This document shows, piece after piece, positions 7,961-14,270 of a stretch of DNA of 64,000 nt. Below the pieces are notes generated by a model. It had not been told where the DNA came from, ran no database searches, and saw nothing but the letters and a program-made list of their open reading frames with translations. Position 1 is the stretch's first letter. Each line of letters starts with the position of its first letter. Source of the DNA: Streptomyces sp. CB00316 (GTDB lineage: Bacteria; Actinomycetota; Actinomycetes; Streptomycetales; Streptomycetaceae); contig NZ_LIXI01000001.1 in the NCBI RefSeq assembly GCF_001905595.1, positions 62,001 to 126,000 of the forward strand, read 5' to 3'. The position numbers were made by a program, and so were the translations under genes.

Positions 7961-8345
7961 CCGCCCCGCGGGGCAGGAACGACCGGTCGAAGCGGACCGC
8001 GGGCAGGCACACCGGGCCCGGGGCGCCCATCAGGCCGCGCACCGCACGGAAGCGGAACGCCCGCAAGCGGCCCCGGCGCAAGCTCCCCATGCGCTACCTC
8101 CTGCCCTCCATGCTGCTGGTCGCGCCTGCTGGGTCCTGGGCATGGCCCACCAGGAAGGCGTCTGCATCCTGACCGCCGCCACGCTCTACGACCGGCTCTG
8201 GTCGGTGGACGCCCTGAGCGAGAACGTGCCCTGGCTGCTGGAGAGCTGGATACCCGTCCTGCTCGTCACCTGGGGCCCGCATCGCGCTCTGCGTCCTGGT
8301 CTCCGGCTGGGCCGAGGACGTGCGGCCAAGCGCCGGCCGCGGTGA
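7961..8345 (+). pseudogene. frameshifted Arg-rich/membrane protein remnant
   Basis: A basic segment (RKRNARKRPRRKLPMRYLLP) leads into a membrane helix in one frame. The continuation CWVLGMAHQEGVCILTAA, then TLYDRLWSVDALSENV and a second hydrophobic stretch (LLESWIPVLLVTW), lies in another frame from about 8123. IALCVLVSGWAEDV is in the first frame again from about 8281. Each part shows coding-like third-position bias, but no single frame spans them. I do not recognise the family. Confidence 0.45.
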
Positions 8346-8385
8346 TGGCCGGACGGCAGACCGTAGGGGCTTCCGCAGGGGGCAT

Positions 8386-8413
8386 CTCACCGGGCCGCCT
8401 CCGGCCCGGTGAG
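8386..8413 (+). terminator. 12-bp stem hairpin upstream of narK
   Basis: CTCACCGGGCCG and CGGCCCGGTGAG pair perfectly around a 4-nt loop. It closes the decayed region and precedes the narK promoter. There is no T-run. Confidence 0.65.
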
Positions 8414-8440
8414 AGCAAGGTTGCCCACCGGTCACCTCAC

Positions 8441-8472
8441 GGCACGGCACCGAAACGCGCGCTCCCTAGCGT
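8441..8472 (+). promoter_or_regulatory. possible GlnR-like box and -10 of narK
   Basis: GGCAC (8441-8445) and GAAAC (8452-8456) are spaced like one GTnAC-n6-GAAAc GlnR half-box pair, with one mismatch in the first element. TAGCGT at 8467-8472 could be the -10. The start codon follows 58 nt later with a GGAGG site. The box is weak by eye. Confidence 0.3.
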
Positions 8473-8530
8473 CGGCACGACACCCCGCAGCGACGGGGAC
8501 ACCACCCCGACCCCCCTGTGGAGGCGTGTG

Positions 8531-9862
8531 ATGGCAGGCCGTTGGATCGAGACCTGGGAGCCGGAGGACGAGACGTTCTGGCGGGAGAAGGGCGAGCGCG
8601 TCGCCCGCCGCAACCTCTGGTTCTCCGTGCTCTCCGAGCACATCGGATTCTCCGTCTGGACCCTGTGGTCGGTGATGGTCCTGTTCATGGGACCGGAGTA
8701 CGGCGTCGACCCGGCCGGGAAGTTCTTCCTGATCTCCACCGCCACCCTGGTCGGCGCGCTGGTGCGGGTGCCGTACACCTTCGCGGTCGCCCGGTTCGGC
8801 GGCCGCAACTGGACGATCTTCACCGCGGTGAGCCTGCTGGCCCCGACACTCGCCGCCTTCTGGGTGATGGAACCGGGGACCTCGTACGGCACGTTCGTGG
8901 CGGTCGCCGCGCTCACCGGGATCGGCGGCGGCAACTTCGCCTCCTCGATGACCAACATCAACGCCTTCTTCCCGCTCCGCGAGAAGGGCTGGGCGCTCGG
9001 CCTCAACGCGGGCGGCGGCAACATCGGCGTCCCCGTGGTCCAGCTCATCGGCCTCCTCGTCATCGGCACCCTGGGCGCGGCCCACCCCCGGCTCGTGCTC
9101 GGCGTCTACATCCCGCTGATCGTGGTGGCCGCCGTCTGCGCCGCGCTGTACATGGACAACCTCCGGCCCGTACGCAACGACACCGGGGCGGCCAAGGAGG
9201 CCATCCGCGACCCGCACACCTGGATCATGTCGACGCTCTACATCGGCACCTTCGGCTCGTTCATCGGCTACAGCTTCGCCTTCGGCCTGGTCCTCCAGAC
9301 CCAGTTCGGCCGCACCCCGCTCCAGGCCGCCTCGCTCACCTTCATGGGCCCGCTGCTCGGCTCCCTGATCCGCCCCTTCGGCGGTCGGCTCGCCGACCGG
9401 CACGGCGGCGCCCGGATCACGCTGGCCGCCTTCGCCGCGATGGGAGCCGCCACCACGGTCGTCATCTACGCCTCCGCCACCGCGTCCCTCCCCGTCTTCC
9501 TCGTAGGCTTCACCGCCCTGTTCGTCCTGACGGGGCTGGGCAACGGATCGACGTACAAGATGATCCCCGGCATCTTCCACGCCCAGGCGATCGAGAAGGG
9601 CCTCGACGGCGAGGCGGCCGCCGCCCACGGACGGCGGCTCTCCGGCGCCGCCATGGGCTTCATCGGGGCCGTCGGCGCCCTCGGCGGCCTCGCGATCAAC
9701 CTCGCCTTCCGTCAGTCCTTCCAGACCTCCGGCACCGGGACGGCCGCCTTCTGGTCCTTCCTCGCCTTCTACGCCGTCTGCTCCGCCCTCACCTGGGTGG
9801 TATACCTTCGCCGCCCCGCGCCCGTGCCCGCGAAGGCTCAGGTCGGTTACGCAGAGGTGTAG
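8531..9862 (+). CDS. narK: nitrate/nitrite MFS transporter (NarK family)
   Basis: This 443-residue nitrate/nitrite porter of the major facilitator superfamily would import nitrate or export nitrite. About 12 membrane helices are visible. The nitrate-porter signatures are present: GIGGGNFASSMTNINAFFP (first nitrate signature) in the N-half, and the second-half equivalent GLGNGSTYKMIPGIF. LADRHGGAR is the loop motif. I chose the ATG at 8531, which has GTGGAGG about 8 nt upstream; an in-frame GTG directly precedes it. The 145-bp gap to nnaR, carrying a GlnR-like box, suggests the two serve nitrate assimilation together. Confidence 0.92.
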   Translation: MAGRWIETWEPEDETFWREKGERVARRNLWFSVLSEHIGFSVWTLWSVMVLFMGPEYGVDPAGKFFLISTATLVGALVRVPYTFAVARFGGRNWTIFTAVSLLAPTLAAFWVMEPGTSYGTFVAVAALTGIGGGNFASSMTNINAFFPLREKGWALGLNAGGGNIGVPVVQLIGLLVIGTLGAAHPRLVLGVYIPLIVVAAVCAALYMDNLRPVRNDTGAAKEAIRDPHTWIMSTLYIGTFGSFIGYSFAFGLVLQTQFGRTPLQAASLTFMGPLLGSLIRPFGGRLADRHGGARITLAAFAAMGAATTVVIYASATASLPVFLVGFTALFVLTGLGNGSTYKMIPGIFHAQAIEKGLDGEAAAAHGRRLSGAAMGFIGAVGALGGLAINLAFRQSFQTSGTGTAAFWSFLAFYAVCSALTWVVYLRRPAPVPAKAQVGYAEV

Positions 9863-9900
9863 CAGCCGTCCAGGAGGGCGACGATCCGGCGACGAGCGAC

Positions 9901-9916
9901 GTAACGGCGGGGAAAT
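9901..9916 (+). promoter_or_regulatory. GlnR-like box upstream of nnaR
   Basis: GTAAC, six bases, then GAAAT closely matches the GlnR element gTnAC-n6-GaAAc. A further GTCAC half-site lies at 9934-9938. nnaR is a known GlnR target in S. coelicolor, so the position (about 90 nt before the ATG) is as expected. Confidence 0.6.
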
Positions 9917-10006
9917 ACGGGGGAACCGAGCCTGTCACGCACCGTTGGCAGTCTCGGACCTCCGCACATCGCGCACCAGCAGGACCACGAGAGCCGGGAA
10001 CACGCC

Positions 10007-11149
10007 ATGCAGGACGACGAGACCACGCACGGCCCCCTCGCGGGCTTCACGGTCGGAGTGACCGCGGCCCGCCGCGCCGAGGAGCTCGCCACCCTCCTCA
10101 AGCGGCGCGGCGCCGCCGTCCAGCACGCCCCCGCCCTGCGGATCGTTCCGCTCGCCGACGACAGCGAACTCCTCCACGCGACGACGGAGTTGATCGCCCA
10201 CGCCCCCGACGTGGTGGTCGCCACCACCGCGATCGGCTTCCGGGGCTGGGTCGAGGCCGCCGACGGCTGGGGCATCGGCGACGCGCTCCTGGAGCGGCTG
10301 CGCGGCGTCGAACTCCTCGCCCGCGGTCCCAAGGTCAAGGGCGCGGTCCGGGCCGCCGGGCTGGCCGAGGCCTGGTCACCCGGGTCCGAATCGATGGCCG
10401 AGGTTCTCGACCGGCTCCTCGGCGAGGGCGTCGAGGGCCGCCGCATCGCCCTCCAGCTGCACGGCGAACCGCTCCCCGGCTTCATCGAGTCCCTCCAGGC
10501 GGCGGGCGCCGAGGTCGTCGGCGTCCCCGTCTACCGCTGGATGCCGCCGCAGGACATCGCCCCGCTCGACCGGATGCTCGACGCCACCGCCGCCCGGGCC
10601 CTGGACGCCGTCACCTTCACCAGCGCCCCCGCCGCCGCCTCGTTCCTGGGCCGCGCCGAGGTCCGCGGGCTGCTCCCGGAGATCCTGGGCGCCCTGCGCG
10701 ACGACGTCCTGGCCGCCTGTGTCGGACCGGTCACCGCCCTGCCGCTCCAGGCCCGTGGCATCCCCACCGTCCAGCCCGAACGCTTCCGCCTGGGCCCTCT
10801 CGTCCAGCTCGTCTGCGCCCAACTCCCCACCAGCGCGCGGGTCCTGCCCATCGCCGGCCACCGCGTCGAGATCCGCGGCCACGCCGTGCTGGTCGACGAC
10901 GAACTGCGCGCGGTGCCGCCCGCGGGCATGGCCCTCCTGCACGTCCTGGCCCGCCGCCCCGGCTGGGTGGTGGCCCGCGCCGACCTGCTGCGGGCCCTGC
11001 CCGGCAGCGGCACCGACGAGCACGCGGTGGAGACGGCGATGGCCCGGCTGCGCTCCGCGCTGGGGGCGCCGAGGCTGATCCAGACCGTCGTCAAACGCGG
11101 CTACCGGCTGTCGCTGGACCCGGCGGGGGACACGCCGGGCGCACGCTGA
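10007..11149 (+). CDS. nnaR: HemD-like/winged-helix nitrate assimilation regulator NnaR
   Basis: This 380-residue two-domain protein has residues about 12-260 folding like uroporphyrinogen-III synthase (HemD). The C-terminal 100 residues (about 275-370) form an OmpR/PhoB-type winged helix, ending in the typical RLRSALGAPRLIQTVVKRGY wing. In Streptomyces this architecture next to narK is NnaR, which acts with GlnR on nitrate and nitrite genes; assignment here rests on architecture and neighbourhood. Whether it keeps HemD enzyme activity cannot be told. The last 49 bp overlap the convergent GNAT gene. A GlnR-like box lies upstream. Confidence 0.85.
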   Translation: MQDDETTHGPLAGFTVGVTAARRAEELATLLKRRGAAVQHAPALRIVPLADDSELLHATTELIAHAPDVVVATTAIGFRGWVEAADGWGIGDALLERLRGVELLARGPKVKGAVRAAGLAEAWSPGSESMAEVLDRLLGEGVEGRRIALQLHGEPLPGFIESLQAAGAEVVGVPVYRWMPPQDIAPLDRMLDATAARALDAVTFTSAPAAASFLGRAEVRGLLPEILGALRDDVLAACVGPVTALPLQARGIPTVQPERFRLGPLVQLVCAQLPTSARVLPIAGHRVEIRGHAVLVDDELRAVPPAGMALLHVLARRPGWVVARADLLRALPGSGTDEHAVETAMARLRSALGAPRLIQTVVKRGYRLSLDPAGDTPGAR

Positions 11150-11754
11150 GCGGTGACCCTGCCGTCCGACGCCGACGCCGACGCCGACGGGGCCCGGCGC
11201 ACATGCAGATGGCCGTCCAGCGGGAACTCCGGCGGCAGGGCGTCCAGCAGTTCCGCGAAGGCGTAGCCCGACTTCTCCGCCACCCGGCAGGACGCCACGT
11301 TGTCCACATGGTGCAGCAGCTCCAGCCGGACCAGTCCCTCGGCGGCGAAGGCCGTGAACGCCCAGTCGGTGAGCGCCTCCAGGGCCCGGGGTGCCACCCC
11401 TTGCCCGCGCGCCCGCGCCGCCGTCCAGTACCCGACCTCGGCCCGCTCGGGGCCGGGGCCCGGCCGCTTCAGCGCGAGGTTGCCGACCAGTTCCCCGCCC
11501 CGGCCCGTGTCCGTCACGGCGAAGCTGAACCGGGTGCCCGACTCCCACCCCTCGTACTGCGACTCCAGCCAGCGCGCGGCCTCTTCGGGCGTGGAGACGG
11601 GCAGCCGCACCCACTGCCGCATCACCGGATCGTCGTACGCCTCCAGCAGCGCCGGTACGTCCTCCTCGCACCAGGGGCGCATCAGCAGCGTGCCGGCGGT
11701 GAGCATGATGTCCGGCCCGGGCGTCCCCCCGGGCGTTCCCCCGTGATCGTTCAT
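11101..11754 (-). CDS. GNAT (RimJ/RimL-type) N-acetyltransferase
   Basis: This 217-residue acetyl-CoA-dependent acyltransferase has the N-terminal LMRPWCEEDVPAL strand, motif A ARARGQGVAPRALEAL (acetyl-CoA phosphate loop, about residues 110-125), and the C-terminal VDNVASCRVAEKSGY block of RimJ/RimL relatives. The acceptor is unknown. An unusual Ser-Ala repeat (SASASAS) near the C-terminus comes from a GACGCC tandem repeat. Its tail overlaps the end of nnaR by 49 bp tail to tail. The ATG at 11754 has no ribosome-binding site but is preceded 6 nt upstream by TACCGT, suggesting a leaderless message. Confidence 0.85.
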   Translation of the reverse strand: MNDHGGTPGGTPGPDIMLTAGTLLMRPWCEEDVPALLEAYDDPVMRQWVRLPVSTPEEAARWLESQYEGWESGTRFSFAVTDTGRGGELVGNLALKRPGPGPERAEVGYWTAARARGQGVAPRALEALTDWAFTAFAAEGLVRLELLHHVDNVASCRVAEKSGYAFAELLDALPPEFPLDGHLHVRRAPSASASASDGRVTAQRAPGVSPAGSSDSR

Positions 11755-11760
11755 GCCGTC

Positions 11761-11766
11761 ACGGTA
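11761..11766 (-). promoter_or_regulatory. -10 (TACCGT) of a leaderless GNAT transcript
   Basis: On the minus strand TACCGT ends 6 nt before the ATG at 11754. It fits TANNNT, but no -35 is obvious. Confidence 0.4.
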
Positions 11767-11846
11767 GCGGGGGTTACGGCGCGGCCCCGCCGGGGGCACT
11801 CTGGAGGGTGGCATCCGACCGGTGACCCCGAGGCGGTGACAGGCGC

Positions 11847-12491
11847 ATGGCGGCGGGCAGGGGCGCGTACGTGTGGCGGTTCGACTCCGGCCGGATCTGT
11901 CTCGACCTGGTGGCCACCGGGCCCGCGGGCGGGACACCCCGCGCCCGGGAACAGCTCGACGGGCCGGGGCGGCTCGCCGACTGGCTGACCGCCGCCCGGC
12001 TCGTCCCGCCGGGCACGGTCCTGCGCACGCTGGACGCCACCTGGCTGACCCGGTTCCGCGAGCTGCGGGCGGATGTGGACCGGCTGATGTCGGCCCAACT
12101 CGCCCTGGCGGAAGGCGGTGTTGACCCGACGAGGACCCAACTGGGGCGACCCGGCTACGGAAGCGCCCTGGACCGGGTCAACTCCCTCGCCGCGGAGGCC
12201 CCGCCGGGGCCGCGTGCGGTGCGCGGCGAGGGCGGGACGCTGCTCTGGACCCTGAGCGCCGAACCCGGCTGCGCGGGGCTCCTCGCGGTCGTGGCGCGGG
12301 ACGCCGTGGACCTGCTCACCGACCCGGCGGCGCGGGCCGCGCTGCGCCGCTGTGCGGGCGGTGCGTGCCACCGGCTCTACCTGGACACCTCGCGCGGGGG
12401 CCGGCGCCGCTGGTGCTCCGGCGAGGTCTGCGGCAACCGCGAACGGGTCGCCCGGCACCGGCGCCGGAGGATCTCGGCGAAAGAAATATGA
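11847..12491 (+). CDS. CGNR zinc-finger protein with ABATE domain
   Basis: This 214-residue putative transcription regulator has an N-terminal ABATE-like domain (FDSGRICLDLVATG onward, about 10-150). It ends in a CGNR zinc finger with the pattern C-x4-C-H-x-x-Y ... W-C-S-x-x-x-C-G-N-R at about 172-205, followed by a basic ARHRRRR tail. The family is thought to bind DNA, but the genes it controls are not known. It diverges from the GNAT gene and ends 80 bp before the sigma factor start. Confidence 0.85.
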   Translation: MAAGRGAYVWRFDSGRICLDLVATGPAGGTPRAREQLDGPGRLADWLTAARLVPPGTVLRTLDATWLTRFRELRADVDRLMSAQLALAEGGVDPTRTQLGRPGYGSALDRVNSLAAEAPPGPRAVRGEGGTLLWTLSAEPGCAGLLAVVARDAVDLLTDPAARAALRRCAGGACHRLYLDTSRGGRRRWCSGEVCGNRERVARHRRRRISAKEI

Positions 12492-12571
12492 AGCCACGTT
12501 GAATGATCCGGCACCGGCTCCCGTATCCATCCCCGAAGAGCTCCATTCAGGGTCTCGACCAGGAGGTTCGG

Positions 12572-13159
12572 GTGCGCAAGGATGCGGCCGTGGCCGATGA
12601 CCGTCCGCACAGGGCTCGACATCGCAGTGAGCCGCCCACGCCCTCTGACGGGATACCCGACGAAGAGCTGATGCGGGCGCTCTACCGCGAACACGCCGGG
12701 CCGCTGCTCGCGTATGTCCTCCGGCTCGTGGCGGGCGACCGCCAACGGGCCGAGGACGTGGTGCAGGAGACGCTCATCCGTGCCTGGAAGAACGCCGGCC
12801 GGCTCAACCGGGCCACCGGCTCCGTCCGCCCCTGGCTGGTGACGGTCGCCCGGCGCATCGTCATCGACGGCCACCGCAGCCGGCAGGCCCGGCCGCGCGA
12901 GGTCGATCCGTCGCCGCTGGAGGTCATTCCCGCGGAGGACGAGATCGACAAGGCGCTGTGGCTGATGACGCTCTCGGACGCGCTCGACGATTTGACGCCC
13001 GCGCACCGGGAAGCATTGGTCGAGACCTACTTCAGGGGACGTACGGTGAACGAGGCGGCCGAGGTGCTCGGCATCCCCAGCGGCACTGTGCGGTCCCGGG
13101 TCTTCTACGCACTCCGCTCGATGAAGCTCGCACTCGAAGAGAGGGGGATCACGGCATGA
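12572..13159 (+). CDS. ECF RNA polymerase sigma factor (SigL-like)
   Basis: This 195-residue extracytoplasmic-function sigma factor has region 2 at about 30-100 (EDVVQETLIRAWKNA and VRPWLVTVARRIVIDGHRSR). Region 4 spans about 130-190 with the helix-turn-helix RTVNEAAEVLGIPSGTVRSR. Sequence flavour is that of SigL/SigK relatives paired with zinc-binding anti-sigma factors. I chose the GTG at 12572 because AGGAGG ends 5 nt upstream; the open frame extends 23 codons further without such support. Its stop overlaps the start of the anti-sigma gene (ATGA), so the two are translationally coupled. Confidence 0.93.
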   Translation: MRKDAAVADDRPHRARHRSEPPTPSDGIPDEELMRALYREHAGPLLAYVLRLVAGDRQRAEDVVQETLIRAWKNAGRLNRATGSVRPWLVTVARRIVIDGHRSRQARPREVDPSPLEVIPAEDEIDKALWLMTLSDALDDLTPAHREALVETYFRGRTVNEAAEVLGIPSGTVRSRVFYALRSMKLALEERGITA

Positions 13160-14136
13160 GCGACCAGCAGTGGCAGCCGTTCGGGCCCCGGCCTCCGGGG
13201 CCCCGTAGGCCCACCGGTCCCTCGCACCCCCCGCACTCCCCCTATCCCGCGGGTCCTGCACACCCCTCAGGGCCCGCGTACCTCTCCGGCCCCGGGCAGC
13301 CCGCGGGTCCGGGGTATCCGGCCGCCCCCGGGCACCCCACCGGCCCCGAGCCGCCGTATCCCGGGGAGCCCGAAGGGCCCGAGCACGACGCGGCCGCCTC
13401 CTATGTCCTGGGCATCCTGGACGACGGCCAGGCGAGCGCGTTCGAGGCCCATCTCGCGGGCTGCGCCCGGTGTTCCGCCCATCTGGACGAGTTCGCCGGG
13501 ATGGAGCCCATGCTCGCGATGCTGGCCGAGGCGCCGGCGACCGCGCCCGGGGCCCGTCCCGTACCGCACGTTCCCGAGCGGCCCGCGCCCAAGGTGCTCG
13601 GCGGGCTGATGGACGAGGTCGCGCACCGCAGGCACCGGCGTACGAAGCGGAGCAGGTATCTGATCGCCGCGGCGGCCGCCCTGATCATCGGCGGGCCGGT
13701 CGCGGCCGTCGCCGTCACGGCGGGCGACGAGGGCGGCGGCTCCGTCGCCGTCAGGGACCCGCACCCCACCAGCCCGGCCGAGGACGCCTTCTTCCAGCAC
13801 ATGACGGAGAAGGTGACGGCCACCGACCCCACCACCCGGGTCGGCGCGACGGTCGGGATGGAGGAGAAGGCGTGGGGCACCCACACGGTCCTGGAGCTGA
13901 AGAACGTCAAGGGGCCGCAGAAGTGCACGCTCGTCGCTGTCTCCAAGACCGGGGAGGAGGAGGTCGTCACCTCCTGGTCCGTTCCGACCTGGGGGTACGG
14001 CATCGAGGGCTCGACGCACGAGTCGGCGAAGAACCCGCTGTACGTCCACGGCGGCGCGGCGATGGCGCGCGAGGACATCGACCGGTTCGAGGTACGCACG
14101 TTCGACGGGGAGCGGCTGGTGGAGATCGGCGCCTGA
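13156..14136 (+). CDS. membrane anti-sigma factor with zinc-binding motif
   Basis: This is the partner of the upstream sigma factor, expected to hold it at the membrane until a signal arrives. The first 75 residues are an unusual Pro/Gly-rich tract of repeating GPxxPxGP units. The anti-sigma domain with the H-x3-C-x2-C motif (HLAGCARC, about 99-106) comes next, then one membrane helix (about 168-189). The extracytoplasmic domain has a single Cys near 258, so it is unlikely to form an internal disulfide switch. The start overlaps the sigma stop by 4 bp. Family members usually lack the long Pro-rich leader, so this one is longer than typical (326 residues). Confidence 0.9.
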   Translation: MSDQQWQPFGPRPPGPRRPTGPSHPPHSPYPAGPAHPSGPAYLSGPGQPAGPGYPAAPGHPTGPEPPYPGEPEGPEHDAAASYVLGILDDGQASAFEAHLAGCARCSAHLDEFAGMEPMLAMLAEAPATAPGARPVPHVPERPAPKVLGGLMDEVAHRRHRRTKRSRYLIAAAAALIIGGPVAAVAVTAGDEGGGSVAVRDPHPTSPAEDAFFQHMTEKVTATDPTTRVGATVGMEEKAWGTHTVLELKNVKGPQKCTLVAVSKTGEEEVVTSWSVPTWGYGIEGSTHESAKNPLYVHGGAAMAREDIDRFEVRTFDGERLVEIGA

Positions 14137-14270
14137 GCGGACCCGGCCGCCCGGGCGCGTCACCTTCCGACGCGTAATCGCAACACGCGTAGCGGTGGAC
14201 GGCAGGTGCGCCCGGGCCCCCCTTCGCATAGGGTTGACGGCTGCCCGATGCACGTCAGAAGGGGGCCTCG

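Noticed and set aside
11160..11190. GACGCC tandem repeat as a mobile or regulatory element
   Set aside because: It is the short low-complexity tail codons of the GNAT gene.
8518..11988. A very long plus-strand frame across narK and nnaR
   Set aside because: Composition is Arg/Pro/His-rich shadow; the true frames are narK and nnaR.
13160..13400. Tandem CCG-rich repeats as a DNA repeat element
   Set aside because: They are codons of the Pro/Gly-rich leader of the anti-sigma factor.
14137..14270. Rifamycin-associated element before the HelD-like gene
   Set aside because: I looked for the inverted-repeat motif linked to HelR-type genes and did not see it; only a possible -10 TAGGGT.
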